DNA of 51,781 nucleotides from Microvirga massiliensis (GTDB lineage Bacteria > Pseudomonadota > Alphaproteobacteria > Rhizobiales > Beijerinckiaceae), in contig NZ_LN811355.1 of assembly GCF_001006805.1 (NCBI RefSeq), positions 41,164 to 92,944 on the forward strand. Direction: 5' to 3'. Positions 1-8,171 of the stretch are shown in pieces. The notes beneath the pieces are model-generated. The model was not told the origin of the DNA and did no database searches. It worked only from the letters and a program-made list of their open reading frames with translations. The number at the start of each line of letters is the position of its first letter. Positions within the stretch are counted from its first letter, which is position 1. A program made the translations under genes and the position numbers.

Positions 1-1
1 C

Positions 2-148
2 CCGGCCCTCGAGGCGGTAGCGGAAGTGATCCGCGAAGCAGCAAGCTCCGCCATGGCCGAGTTCAAGGATGGGCTCGCCGCGCATTCCGGCACCGAAAGC
101 ATCCGACGGGCCGAAGAGCATGATTCCCGGCGAAGAACGAATCATTAG
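2..148 (+). CDS. C-terminal end of an unidentified protein, cut by window edge
   Basis: The frame is open from the first bases and ends at a TAG at 146-148, giving 48 residues without a start inside the window. The peptide is Ala/Glu-rich and looks helical (AEVIREAASSAMAEFKDG), followed by a charged tail ending in RRRTNH. No family is recognised; the helical composition would fit the tail of a phasin-like or other small helical protein, but that is a guess. It may be a non-coding coincidence because the region immediately downstream is full of gene fragments. Confidence 0.3.
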   Translation, partial: PALEAVAEVIREAASSAMAEFKDGLAAHSGTESIRRAEEHDSRRRTNH

Positions 149-312
149 GGCGGCGGACGGGGCTGCGTCGGGAGTCCGGCGCTGCTCCCGCTCCTCCACG
201 GGACCGTGAAGGACGACGTGGCTTCCGGGTCGGCGTCATCTGTCGGGATGGCATCCATCACGCTGGTGGCGTTGCTGGCCGGCAGCGAAACCAGCCACGT
301 CGACATCGAGGC

Positions 313-564
313 TTGGCAGGGATCACTTCCGGCTTCCGCTGGTTGGATGGAAACGGGATGGTGGCCTGGGTGCTCCTCGGTGGCGAGCCTGCTGGGGAGC
401 GCTTCATCTGGTGGAATTTCGTGTCGTCCCGCAAGGAGCGCATCGAGCAGGCGAAGGCCGATTGGAAGGCCGGTCGCATTCCGCTGCCGCCGAATGACGA
501 TGCCGAGTTCATCCCGCTTCCGGAGGAACGCAGCAGGGTGCCGGCCGCCGAGCCATTGTCCTGA
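313..564 (+). pseudogene. Pirin C-terminal fragment
   Basis: From about position 358 the translation MVAWVLLGGEPAGERFIWWN and the following residues (FVSSRKERIEQAKADW, then the FIPLPE-type end) match the conserved C-terminal end of pirin-family bicupin proteins. The family is normally near 290 residues; only the last 65 or so are present and nothing upstream in this frame looks like pirin. The N-terminal part of a pirin lies downstream at 758-955 and a middle part near 7.2 kb, so the gene is broken and rearranged. Intact pirins are iron-binding cupins, several of which act on quercetin or in stress regulation. This remnant cannot be functional. Confidence 0.75.
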
Positions 565-757
565 GGAAGCACGAACCCCGCCTGCCAGTTCCGAGAGAGC
601 GAGGTCGTCTCTGGTCTGGCCGAGGTCGGCGGGTGCAGCCGTCCGCACCGGGCAGGCCGGGGATGGAACCTCGCTTCCGGCCGTCGAGCGTCCTTCCCAG
701 CACGCGAAGGACACGTTGGACGTCCTGGTGTGACGATTCCGGCCCCGGGAGGCTGAC

Positions 758-955
758 ATGCCTGGCTTGGTCATCGATGCGCGGCCGGCCGATTTGGGCG
801 GCGGGTTCAACGTCGCCCGTGTCCTGCCCTTCCGGAAGTGGCGCATGGTCGGGCCGTTCATCCTTCCCGATCACGCCGGCCCCGTGAACCTGCCGCCCGA
901 CCAGATCCGCAATGGCGGCTACGCCCGGGATGGAGCCGGAGGACCCCAGCCATAA
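758..955 (+). pseudogene. Pirin N-terminal fragment
   Basis: The reading frame starts MPGLVIDARPADLGGGFNVA and continues VLPFRKWRMVGPFILPDHAG, the typical opening of pirin-family proteins, where an active copy reads RMVGPFIFFDHMGP and then an HPHIG iron-binding segment. Here similarity stops after about 46 residues, before the metal-binding histidines, and the frame ends at 955. The C-terminal piece of a pirin lies upstream at 313-564 on the same strand, the reverse of the normal order. Either two truncated pirin genes lie in tandem or one gene was rearranged. Confidence 0.72.
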
Positions 956-1031
956 GCGACCCGCGGCATGGAAAGGCCCAGGCAGACAGCCCGGGCCTCT
1001 TGTCTTGCTCGTTTCGAACACCGGCAGCCGC

Positions 1032-2354
1032 TCAGGTGCGGCAAGCCGGAGCGATCCTGGATCCGGCGCCCGGCTGGTGGAACGCTGCATCGGCGACCGG
1101 TGGCCGTCGTGGAGCACGATAGCCTGCCGCCAGACCCGTCCCGACGGGAACCACCGGTGCGGGCCGGAACACCGCCTTGCCGCCCTCGAGCGGCGCTGGC
1201 CGGCACCTGATCCGGTAGGTGCCCCACAGCGCCATCGCGGCCTGCGCCGCGATGATCGTGTAGATCAGGCCCGGCGTGCCGAACAGGCCCATCGCCAGGC
1301 CGGACGCCACCGGGCCGAGGGCCGATCCCGCGCCATGGAGGATCAGGAGCCCTCCGGACGCCGCCACGAACCCGCCGGACCTGACCGTGTCGTTCACATG
1401 GGCGGCGACAATGGAATAGGTGGGGATGACACTGCCGCCGAGGATCGCCACGCACAGGTAGACCACCCACGCCGCCGGACGCTCCGGGACGAGGATCGCG
1501 AAGCCGAACAGGATGGTGGCCGCGATGGATGCCATTCCGATGATCACGACGCGTCGGTCGATGCGGTCGGAGAGCCAGCCGAGGGGCCAGATCATGGCGA
1601 AGCCGCCAAGGGTGCCGCAGGCCATGAAGATCGCGATGCCGGATGCATCCAGCCCGTGCGCCCGCGCGAACACGGGGCCAAGCGCGTAGAACGAGCCCGT
1701 GGTGATGCCGCACAGGACGGCCGCCAGCACGCCGAAGGGCGACGAGGCATGCAGGCCCTTGAGATCGATCCTCGTCCCGCCTGCGGCGCGGCCCGGCGGC
1801 CCTGTCCGCGTCAGGGCCGTCGGCACCAGGGCCATTCCGATGATCACGGCCACGACACCGAACAGCCCGAAACCCGACGGGTCGCCGAGCGGCAGGAGCA
1901 TCTGCCCACTCACCCCGGCGACCAATCCGGTCATGCCATAGAGGCTACAGGTCCGCCCCCGCGTCCCGGGTGTGGCGGTCGCGCTGAGCCAGCTCTCCAC
2001 CACCATGAACAGGCCGGCAAAGCAGAAGCCGGTGATCGCCCGGGCGACCATCCACGCCAGCGGATCGACCACCAGGAGATGCAGGAGCGGCACCGTGGAC
2101 GCAACCGCCGCCAACGCCGCAAAGGCGCGGGCGTGCCCGACGCGCATGATGAACCAGCCGGCCCGGAGCGATCCCAGCACGACGCCGATCCAGAAGGCCG
2201 CACCGACGGCCCCGACCTGGGCGGACGTGAAGTTCTCGAGGGAGCCACGGACACCCAGCAGGGTCCCCTGAAGGGTATTGCCCGCCTGCATGAGCGCGTA
2301 TCCGAGCAGCAGCGCGGCCACCGTTGGAACGTTCGAGCGCATGGTCATCGTCAT
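1032..2354 (-). CDS. MFS transporter, YcaD-like
   Basis: A 440-residue major facilitator superfamily protein with about 12 hydrophobic helices. The N-terminal half carries a helix 2-3 loop (RAGWFIMRVGHARAF) and the C-terminal half the matching loop GWLSDRIDRRVVIIG, both classic MFS signatures for a proton-coupled inner-membrane exporter or importer. The first helices (LLLGYALMQAGNTLQGTLLG) and GFCFAGLFMVVESWLSATA resemble the YcaD group. The last 55 residues are Pro/Arg-rich and not membrane-like, so the C-terminus may be read-through into altered sequence near the pirin fragment. It is transcribed divergently from the LysR gene at 2670, which is the likely regulator. Substrate unknown. Confidence 0.85.
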   Translation of the reverse strand: MTMTMRSNVPTVAALLLGYALMQAGNTLQGTLLGVRGSLENFTSAQVGAVGAAFWIGVVLGSLRAGWFIMRVGHARAFAALAAVASTVPLLHLLVVDPLAWMVARAITGFCFAGLFMVVESWLSATATPGTRGRTCSLYGMTGLVAGVSGQMLLPLGDPSGFGLFGVVAVIIGMALVPTALTRTGPPGRAAGGTRIDLKGLHASSPFGVLAAVLCGITTGSFYALGPVFARAHGLDASGIAIFMACGTLGGFAMIWPLGWLSDRIDRRVVIIGMASIAATILFGFAILVPERPAAWVVYLCVAILGGSVIPTYSIVAAHVNDTVRSGGFVAASGGLLILHGAGSALGPVASGLAMGLFGTPGLIYTIIAAQAAMALWGTYRIRCRPAPLEGGKAVFRPAPVVPVGTGLAAGYRAPRRPPVADAAFHQPGAGSRIAPACRT

Positions 2355-2669
2355 CGGTCGTCCGGCGTGAGCAGGCTCTCGGCCGGCAGGGCCGCCTCGG
2401 CCGGTGCGATGCCGAGTCCCATCGGCAGCAGGGCGTCGAGGGTCTTCGGAACGCTGGGGAATCGCATGTCAGGATCTCCTACGGAGGCTCACGGGTGGCG
2501 TACGCCTCTTCGTGCAGGAGATGCTCGGCTTGCCACGTTTGAACAATCAGCCCAGTTTTGAACTGTCTATCCTTCATCATTGAACAATGACGACACCATA
2601 TGAGGTCCTGCTGCACCCAGCCGCCGGAGAGGCCGGGTGTGCCCCTGCCCTTCTCGACCGGAGGATCCC
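2355..2669. promoter_or_regulatory. Divergent promoter region with TTGAAC boxes
   Basis: This 315-bp gap separates the MFS gene from the LysR gene. It contains TTGAACAAT at 2539-2547, TTTTGAACTG at 2556-2565, and the palindrome CATTGAACAATG at 2578-2589 (arms CATTG/CAATG, 2-bp spacer). Such clustered half-sites between a LysR gene and a divergent target are the usual place for LysR binding. Related TCGAAC/GTTCGA palindromes lie before azoR and in the sugE upstream region. Confidence 0.5.
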
Positions 2670-3611
2670 GTGATCCGCGACCTGATCGCCTTGAAGACGT
2701 TCGCCACGATCGCTGCGCTCGGGAGCTTCGCGCGGGCGGCCGACAAGCTCGGGATCTCGCGCGGCATGGCGAGCAAGCACATCGCCGACCTGGAGGCGGA
2801 GCTCGGGGTCAAGCTGCTCAACCGCACCACCCGCCAGCTCAGTCTGACCGAGGCGGGCCGCACCCTGAATGCGACGGCGACGACCCTGTTCGGGCTGCTG
2901 GAGACCGCGGAGCAGGACATCCGGGCCTCGACCGCCAGCCCACGCGGCACGCTGCGCGTGAATGCGCCGATGTCGTTCGGCGTCCTCCACCTCGGACGCA
3001 TCGTGAGCGACTTCCTCAAGCAGTGCCCGGACGTGGAGGTCGAGCTGACGCTGGACGACCGCGTCGTGAACGTGGTCGAGGAGGGCTACGACATCGCGAT
3101 CCGCATCCGCCGCCTCGACGACTCGACGCTGGTCGCGAGACACCTGGCGCCCGCCCGCATGGTGGTCTGCGCGTCACCGGCCTATCTGGAGCGCCGGGGC
3201 GAGCCGGAGCACCCGCACGAGCTCGAACGTCACGATTGCCTCGTCTACGACTATCTCGCCCGGCACGGGACGTGGAGCTTCGAGCGGGGCGGCGTGCGCG
3301 AGGATGTCCGCGTCGGTGGCCGGCTGCGCGGCAACAACGGCGAGGTCCTGATGCAGGCCGCCATCGACGGCCACGGCATCATCCTGTCCCCCACCTTCAT
3401 CGCCCATGAGGCGCTGCGGGCCGGCACGCTGAAGCCCGTGCTGTGCGACTGGTCGGTGGTCGAGCCGGCCTTCTTCGCCGTGATGCCGCCCGGCCGCGTC
3501 GACGTCCTCAAGGTCCGCGCCTTCCTCGATCACCTGTCGAAGGCCCTCGGCCGGGATCCCTACTGGGACCGGAACCTGCCGCTGGAGCGGTTCCGGACCC
3601 GCGCGGCCTGA
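2670..3611 (+). CDS. LysR-family transcriptional regulator
   Basis: With a GTG start at 2670 the product is 313 residues, the normal LysR length. The winged helix-turn-helix fills residues 1-60 (ALKTFATIAALGSFARAADK, then KHIADLEAELGVKLLNRTTR), followed by a substrate-binding domain containing the CrgA/DhaR-type signature PRGTLRVNAPMSFGVLHL. An in-frame start at 2637 would add 11 Cys/Pro-rich residues unlike the family, so GTG is preferred. It lies 34 bp before maleylacetate reductase on the same strand and is divergent from the MFS gene, so it probably controls one or both. Inducer unknown; an aromatic or quinone would suit the neighbourhood. Confidence 0.9.
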   Translation: MIRDLIALKTFATIAALGSFARAADKLGISRGMASKHIADLEAELGVKLLNRTTRQLSLTEAGRTLNATATTLFGLLETAEQDIRASTASPRGTLRVNAPMSFGVLHLGRIVSDFLKQCPDVEVELTLDDRVVNVVEEGYDIAIRIRRLDDSTLVARHLAPARMVVCASPAYLERRGEPEHPHELERHDCLVYDYLARHGTWSFERGGVREDVRVGGRLRGNNGEVLMQAAIDGHGIILSPTFIAHEALRAGTLKPVLCDWSVVEPAFFAVMPPGRVDVLKVRAFLDHLSKALGRDPYWDRNLPLERFRTRAA

Positions 3612-3644
3612 TCGCCATCCGGACCGATCCTGAAGGAGCGAGCC

Positions 3645-4718
3645 ATGCAACCCTTCGTCTACGAGGCCCTTCCGACCCGCGTGGTGTTCGGCGCGGGCAC
3701 CGTCGCCCGGCTCGGGGCCGAGGCCGAGCGCCTCGGCGTGCGCCGGGCTCTCGTCCTCTCCACGCCGGGCCGCGGCGAGGCGCAGGCGCGCGAGGTTGCC
3801 GCCTCACTGGGTGATCTCGCCGTCGGAGTCCATGCCGGGGCGGTCATGCACACGCCCGTCGAGGCCACCGAGAAGGCGCTGCAAGTGGTCGGGGAGCTTG
3901 CCGCCGACGCGGTCGTGGCCGTCGGCGGCGGCTCGACGACGGGGCTCGGCAAGGCCATCGCGCTGCGCACCGACCTGCCGCAGATCGTCCTGCCGACCAC
4001 CTATGCCGGATCGGAGATGACGCCGATCCTGGGCGAGACCCGGGACGGCGTGAAGACGACGCAGCGGACACCGAAGGTGATGCCGGAGGTCGTCCTCTAC
4101 GATGTCGACCTCACCCTAGGCCTGCCACCGTCCGTCGCCGCGACGTCCGGGATGAACGCCATGGCCCACGCGGTCGAGGCGCTGTACTCCAAGGACCGCA
4201 ACCCGGTCACCTCGCTGGTGGCCGAGGAAGGCATCCGAAGCCTCGCCCGGGCGTTGCCGGGGATCGCCGCCGACCCGCAGGATCGCGAGGCGCGGGCCGG
4301 TGCCCTTTACGGAGCCTGGCTGTGCGGCACCTGCCTCGGCGCGGTCGGGATGGCGCTGCACCACAAGCTCTGTCACGCGCTCGGCGGGGCCTTCGATCTG
4401 CCGCATGCGGAGACCCACACCATCGTCCTGCCCCACGCCGTCGCCTACAACGCGTCGGCCGCACCCGACGCCATGGAGCGCGTCGCGCGGATCCTGGGGA
4501 CGACGGATGCCGCGCAGGGCCTGTACGAACTGGCCGGACGCCTCGGGGCCAAGCGGGCGTTGCGGGACATCGGCATGCCGGCGGACGGGATCGGGCAGGC
4601 TGTCAGCGCCGCGATGGCGGCTCCCTACTGGAACCCCCGCCCGATCGAGGAAGACGGGCTGCGCGATCTGCTGACCCGGGCCTGGAACGGCGATCCGCCC
4701 CGCGCGTGGCGCGCCTGA
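3645..4718 (+). CDS. Maleylacetate reductase (iron-type ADH fold)
   Basis: The 357-residue product is full length for maleylacetate reductase, which reduces (2-chloro)maleylacetate to 3-oxoadipate with NAD(P)H at the end of hydroquinone and hydroxyquinol degradation. Visible features are the N-terminal FVYEALPTRVVFGAGT, a nucleotide-binding AVGGGSTTGLGKAIA near residues 92-106, TTYAGSEMTPI, and the helical domain signature HHKLCHALGGAFDLPHAETH. These place it with maleylacetate reductases rather than general alcohol dehydrogenases. AAGGAG lies 6 bp before the ATG. No ring-cleavage dioxygenase gene is present nearby, so the pathway is incomplete in this window. Probably co-transcribed with or controlled by the LysR gene 33 bp upstream. 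Confidence 0.88.
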   Translation: MQPFVYEALPTRVVFGAGTVARLGAEAERLGVRRALVLSTPGRGEAQAREVAASLGDLAVGVHAGAVMHTPVEATEKALQVVGELAADAVVAVGGGSTTGLGKAIALRTDLPQIVLPTTYAGSEMTPILGETRDGVKTTQRTPKVMPEVVLYDVDLTLGLPPSVAATSGMNAMAHAVEALYSKDRNPVTSLVAEEGIRSLARALPGIAADPQDREARAGALYGAWLCGTCLGAVGMALHHKLCHALGGAFDLPHAETHTIVLPHAVAYNASAAPDAMERVARILGTTDAAQGLYELAGRLGAKRALRDIGMPADGIGQAVSAAMAAPYWNPRPIEEDGLRDLLTRAWNGDPPRAWRA

Positions 4719-4936
4719 CGGACCCGTGATGTGCGCCCGTGCAATCTCCGGATTGCGCCGCAACAGGCGGATGCCGGTGGTTTCGGCGGGTCGGCGGGAT
4801 CATAACTCCTCGCGTCGTCGGCGACCCTGCCCTGTGACGACACTCCAAGGTTCCTTCCTGGAAACTACGGGCCGCTCCTCGAGACGGCCCGTCCTTCAGG
4901 GACTTCCCACGACCATCACCCATGGCGGAGAACTCC
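4719..4936. other. Short intergenic stretch before doxX-like gene
   Basis: About 220 bp with no supported gene. It includes the pair GAAACTACGGGCCG and CGGCCCGTCC near 4860-4892, a possible GC-rich hairpin that could end the maleylacetate reductase transcript, but there is no T-run. No clear promoter was recognised. Confidence 0.25.
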
Positions 4937-5398
4937 ATGATCGCTCGCACCAATGATGTGGCGCTGCTCGTCGCGCGCCTGGCCGTCGCCGCCCTCTTCC
5001 TCCCCGCCGGCATCGGCAAGCTGTTCGGCCTGTCCGGCTTCGCGGCCTCGCTGGCCGGAAAGGGCGTGCCCTTCCCGGAGCTTCTGGCCGCCCTTGGCGT
5101 CGCCGCCGAGATCATCGGCCCGGTTGCCCTGGTGCTCGGCGTGGTCCCGCGCCTCACGGCGTTGCTGCTGATCGCCTTCACGGTGGTCGCGACCCTGATC
5201 GGCCACAGCTTCTGGGCGTTTCCGGAGGCCGCGCAGCAGACCCAGCAGACCCAGTTCTTCAAGAACGTCGCGATCATCGGCGGCCTGCTGTTCTACTTCG
5301 TGAGCGGCCCCGGCACGTACCGTGTTCCGGCGCGGCTCCTCCCGCGCTGGGGCGTGCCGAAGGCCGCCGGCACGCGGATCGCGCGCGGCCGGACCTGA
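4937..5398 (+). CDS. DoxX-family inner-membrane protein
   Basis: A 153-residue protein with four hydrophobic segments: LLVARLAVAALFLPAGIGKL, the region LLAALGVAAEIIGPVALVLG, LTALLLIAFTVVATLIGHSF, and NVAIIGGLLFYFVSG. This is the layout of the DoxX/DoxD family of small quinone-linked membrane proteins, often found next to oxidoreductase and redox-stress genes. The ATG at 4937 has GGAG 6 bp upstream; another ATG at 4922 would add five residues and lacks a site. A Gln/Thr stretch (QQTQQTQ) in the third loop is usual in this family. The neighbours (maleylacetate reductase, azoreductase) fit a quinone or aromatic stress context. Confidence 0.85.
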   Translation: MIARTNDVALLVARLAVAALFLPAGIGKLFGLSGFAASLAGKGVPFPELLAALGVAAEIIGPVALVLGVVPRLTALLLIAFTVVATLIGHSFWAFPEAAQQTQQTQFFKNVAIIGGLLFYFVSGPGTYRVPARLLPRWGVPKAAGTRIARGRT

Positions 5399-5516
5399 CC
5401 CCGGGACGCGAGGTTCCGCGCGGCCTCGTGCGGGACCGTACCGCAGGCCGGCGCCCTGCCCCGTAATGAACGCCCTGCACGTGATGAACCCATCGCGTGC
5501 GATGAGGTGGCCTGTC

Positions 5517-5597
5517 ATGATCGCCCGCATTGCATCGTTTGCCTTTGGCATCGTTGCGCCCCTGGCCCTGGTCGGCTGGCTTGTGTTCCTGCACTGA
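5517..5597 (+). CDS. Putative 26-residue membrane peptide
   Basis: ATG at 5517 opens a 26-codon frame, MIARIASFAFGIVAPLALVG then WLVFLH, a single hydrophobic helix with one basic residue near the start. GAGG lies 9 bp upstream. Its shape is like the other tiny one-helix protein at 6944, but no family is known and it could be chance. Confidence 0.3.
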   Translation: MIARIASFAFGIVAPLALVGWLVFLH

Positions 5598-5679
5598 CGC
5601 GAGCCATCTGCGGCCCGTCCGGTCGACGTCCGGATGCGGCGCGCTAGATCCCGCCGGGCAAAGCCAGCCGGAGCGTCCG

Positions 5680-5895
5680 ATGGACGATCATGTCTACAAG
5701 GTGGTTGAACTCGTGGGCTCCTCGACCGACAGCATCGAGGATGCCATCCGGACGGCCATCAAACGGGCGGACCAGACGCTCAGGAACCTGCGCTGGTTCG
5801 AGGTCATCCAGACCCGCGGCCATGTCGAGAATGGCGAGGTTCGTCACTTCCAGGTCGTGCTCAAGGCCGGGTTCACGCTCGAGGCAGGCGCCTGA
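5680..5895 (+). CDS. Dodecin family flavin-binding protein
   Basis: The 71-residue product matches dodecins: it opens DDHVYKVVELVGSSTDSIED, has the conserved core AIRTAIKRADQTLRNLRWFE and ends HFQVVLKAGFTLE. Dodecins form hollow dodecamers that store or buffer flavins (FMN, riboflavin) in the cytoplasm; the Trp in LRWFEV stacks on the isoalloxazine ring. GGAG sits about 6 bp before the ATG. It lies between doxX and the FMN-dependent azoreductase, which fits a flavin or redox-linked role. Confidence 0.9.
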   Translation: MDDHVYKVVELVGSSTDSIEDAIRTAIKRADQTLRNLRWFEVIQTRGHVENGEVRHFQVVLKAGFTLEAGA

Positions 5896-6080
5896 GACCG
5901 CGCTCGGCGGGCTGGCCCCATCTTGCCCCGGCAAGTCCCTGCGGCCCCCGTGCTTCCTCCCGGAAGCGGATGATCGCCGTCCCTAGGGTCCGTTCCGTGT
6001 GAGCCGCCGGTCGGCGGCTTGGTCGCCCCGGTTCAGGGACGCGATGGCGGCGGGAGGCCCTTGCCGGATGTTTCCTGATA

Positions 6081-6097
6081 TCGAACAATGTGTTCGA
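6081..6097. promoter_or_regulatory. Perfect palindrome upstream of azoR
   Basis: TCGAACA-ATG-TGTTCGA is a perfect 7-bp inverted repeat with a 3-bp spacer, ending 78 bp before the azoR start. This size suits a dimeric MarR/HxlR/LysR-type repressor or activator. The same half-site recurs before the MFS/LysR pair and upstream of sugE. Confidence 0.5.
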
Positions 6098-6175
6098 AAC
6101 TCGGGGGATTATGTCGGCCCCGCGAACCGTTACTTTCCCTCCATCGGCAACGCAACCCGCCCCTGGAGGGATTTC

Positions 6176-6805
6176 ATGTCCACCGTTCTCGTCCTCAACA
6201 GCAGCGCCAGCGGCGCGGCATCCGTGTCCCGGCAACTGGTCGAGCAGGCCGTGGCCGACCTGCGCGCGCAGGATCCCGGCCTTCGCGTCGTGACGCGCGA
6301 TCTCGGCACCGATCCGATCCCGCACCTGACCCCGGCGTCCGCCACCACCCTGCGCGGCGCCGACCCGGTCAACCGGGAGCAGGCGGCCGCACAGGCGCTG
6401 TCGAACGAACTCATCAGCGAACTCAAGGCCGCGGATGTCATCGTGATCGGCGCGCCGATGTACAACTTCGGCATCCCGTCGACGCTCAAGGCCTGGTTCG
6501 ACTACGTGCTGCGCGCCGGCCTGACCTTCCGCTACACCGAGGTCGGCCCCGAAGGCCTCGTGACGGGCAAGCGCGCCATCGTGGTCGAAAGCCGCGGCGG
6601 CCTCTACAGCGAAGGCCCGGCCCAGGCCATGGACTCGCAGGAGCCGCATCTCCGCACGATGCTCGGCTTCATCGGCATCACGGACGTCGCCTTCGTCCGG
6701 GCGGAGCGCCTGGCCTTCGGGCCGGAGATCCGCGACCAGGCCATTGGCGGGGCGAGGACCGAGCTCGGGCGCCTGACCGGGACGGCCCTGGCCGCCGCGG
6801 CGTAG
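6176..6805 (+). CDS. azoR: FMN-dependent NADH-azoreductase / quinone reductase
   Basis: A 209-residue flavodoxin-fold enzyme of the AzoR type, which uses NADH and FMN for two-electron reduction of quinones and azo compounds in the cytoplasm. The phosphate-binding loop follows the first strand (VLVLNSSASGAASVSR), the FMN-contacting PMYNFGIPSTLKAWFDYVLR is at residues 94-113, and SRGGLYSEGPA is at 139-149. GGAGGG lies 5 bp before ATG 6176; upstream in-frame codons lack family similarity. Preceded by a palindromic operator-like site (6081-6097), so probably inducible by quinones or electrophiles. Confidence 0.93.
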   Translation: MSTVLVLNSSASGAASVSRQLVEQAVADLRAQDPGLRVVTRDLGTDPIPHLTPASATTLRGADPVNREQAAAQALSNELISELKAADVIVIGAPMYNFGIPSTLKAWFDYVLRAGLTFRYTEVGPEGLVTGKRAIVVESRGGLYSEGPAQAMDSQEPHLRTMLGFIGITDVAFVRAERLAFGPEIRDQAIGGARTELGRLTGTALAAAA

Positions 6806-6943
6806 CGCACGGGGCACGCCAGGTCGCTGCCTGAACCGGGGGAAGGGTTTCGGGGATGCTCCCAGGCCACCTGCCCTTCTCCTGACCCTCCCGACGAAGG
6901 GGTCGAGATCCGGCCGATACGACCGGATCCTGCGAGGAAGGCC

Positions 6944-7045
6944 ATGGACCGCAACAATGACCAGGGCTCGCTCGGAGCCGCCATCGCTGCCGTGCTGGCG
7001 CTGACAGGGGCGCTCGGCGCGCTCTACCTGCCGCTCTTCCTCTGA
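6944..7045 (+). CDS. Small one-helix membrane protein
   Basis: ATG at 6944 opens a 33-codon frame: a polar start MDRNNDQGSLG, then one hydrophobic helix (AAIAAVLALTGALGALYLPL) ending at TGA 7043-7045. AGGAAGG lies immediately upstream (6934-6940), close but usable. No family is recognised. The composition and spacing support a real but unknown membrane peptide. Confidence 0.45.
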   Translation: MDRNNDQGSLGAAIAAVLALTGALGALYLPLFL

Positions 7046-7160
7046 CGGGGCTTGCAGGCCCGACGGCGTGGGATCCGCCGCTGACTTCCCCGCGGCGCAT
7101 CGCCGGCATACGTCCTCCCTCCTGACCCGAAGCCAAGGGCCCCTCCCTCTCGCCCTGTTG

Positions 7161-7304
7161 GGTCCGGATGGGTACGCCGCGCTCATGGCACGGCTGACGA
7201 TCTCCAGCCTGCCGTGCGGCCATGCCGAACGCGCGGCGTACATCGCCAAGGGCAGGGTCGAGGTCGACGGACACTCCTACGAGGCTGGCCGGATGCTCGT
7301 CTTC
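7161..7304 (+). pseudogene. Pirin internal fragment (second cupin)
   Basis: Within this stretch the translation reads GPDGYAALMARLTISSLPCG then HAERAAYIAKGRVEVDGHSY and EAGRMLVF. This matches the second cupin of pirin-family proteins, where ERAVYVVEG-VEVDG-YEAGRMLVF is typical, immediately before the C-terminal part. Similarity stops at both sides. The matching end and start pieces of a pirin lie 6-7 kb upstream at 313-564 and 758-955. Confidence 0.65.
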
Positions 7305-7469
7305 ACGCGCGTTCGCGCGTTGGGCGGGCAGCCGCAATCTCTCTTGAACAACGACCGAACCAACGATGCCGACCCGTGACCGTGCCGGCGTGCCTCGACA
7401 GCGGCACGTGGGACTGCCGTGGAGGACGGCCCGTCCGGACGTCCATCCCGGCCAGGGATTGGTGACACC

Positions 7470-7655
7470 TCAGCCTTGGTCCGCGGGCTTCCTCCAGCGC
7501 GTGAGCGGCTCGCCCGGATGGCCTTGCCGGACAACGATCCGACTGGCCCCGTGCGCCGGAACGAAGCCGATCTCGTCGAGCGCCTCGCCGAATGTCCTGG
7601 CCTTCGTGGCCGGACGCGGTTCGTGCGTGGGACGAGGTTCGGATTTCCGTGCCAA
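7470..7655 (-). CDS. Small hypothetical protein, 61 residues
   Basis: A basic soluble protein containing KARTFGEALDEIGFVPAHGA then SRIVVRQGHPGEPLTRWRKP. TTG at 7655 is the likely start because AGGAG ends 7 bp before it; a GTG at 7661 is two codons earlier. No family recognised. The frame ends before further broken sequence, and the gene lies behind sugE on the same strand, 156 bp from its stop. Confidence 0.4.
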   Translation of the reverse strand: MARKSEPRPTHEPRPATKARTFGEALDEIGFVPAHGASRIVVRQGHPGEPLTRWRKPADQG

Positions 7656-7811
7656 GGTCACTCTCCTGGACCCCGGGCATCCTGCCCGTGGCACGCCCTG
7701 CCCGCAACCGGGATGGGCGGGGCAACCTGACCTGTCCGATCCGCCCTGCGGCTTTGACGGACGGGTCGATTCCCATGCTCTGCGCCGCCCTCCTCGAGCA
7801 CCCCGGCAGGC

Positions 7812-8132
7812 CTAGTGATCCGATGCTATCTGGAGGCCGATCAGGCCGATCAGGATGAACACGGCGCTTCCCACCCGCAACGCCGTGACGGGTTCGCCGA
7901 GCACCACGATCCCGACGACAAAGGCGCCGATCGCCCCGATCCCGGTCCAGATGACATAGGCGGTACCGAGCGGAAGCACCCGCATCGAGAGCGACAGCAG
8001 CCAGAAGCTGATGATCATCGCCACAAGGGTCACGAGACTCGGCACCAGCTTCGTGAACCCCAGCGACTGCTTCATGGTGAAGGCCCACAGGACCTCCAGG
8101 AGCCCCGCGACGACGAGATAAAGCCAAGCCAT
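7812..8132 (-). CDS. sugE: SMR transporter, SugE/Gdx type
   Basis: A 106-residue four-helix small multidrug resistance protein. The essential proton/substrate Glu is residue 13 in GLLEVLWAFTMKQS, followed by Trp16, and helices 2-3 carry RVLPLGTAYVIWTGIGAIGA then VVLGEPVTALRVGSA. The GLLEV-W pattern with a basic residue in helix 1 and the GTAY-WTGIG motif place it with SugE/Gdx proteins, which export guanidinium and some quaternary amines as antiparallel dimers, rather than EmrE. An upstream ATG-containing extension to 8360 has no similarity and is rejected. A hairpin with an ACGG loop lies 24-39 bp upstream of the start. Confidence 0.9.
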   Translation of the reverse strand: MAWLYLVVAGLLEVLWAFTMKQSLGFTKLVPSLVTLVAMIISFWLLSLSMRVLPLGTAYVIWTGIGAIGAFVVGIVVLGEPVTALRVGSAVFILIGLIGLQIASDH

Positions 8133-8155
8133 CGTCAAAACCTCTCTCGCTTCGG

Positions 8156-8171
8156 GCCAGGCCGTCCTGGC
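8156..8171 (-). promoter_or_regulatory. Hairpin with ACGG loop in sugE leader
   Basis: On the sugE sense strand this reads GCCAGG-ACGG-CCTGGC, a perfect 6-bp stem with a four-base ACGR-type loop. Guanidine-II (mini-ykkC) riboswitches consist of two such ACGR hairpins before sugE/gdx genes. Only one was found; the next structure upstream (CCTC-TTCGGTT-GAGG, 8180-8194) lacks the ACGR loop. So this is either a degenerate guanidine-II element or coincidence. Confidence 0.35.

Noticed and set aside
912..2561. Long plus-strand frame of 549 codons opposite the MFS gene
   Set aside because: Arg/His/Gly-rich shadow of a high-GC membrane protein gene; no similarity to any family and the minus strand encodes a clear transporter.
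5873..7249. Minus-strand frame of 458 codons opposite azoR
   Set aside because: Arg/Gly/Ala-rich shadow over the azoreductase gene without ribosome site or similarity.
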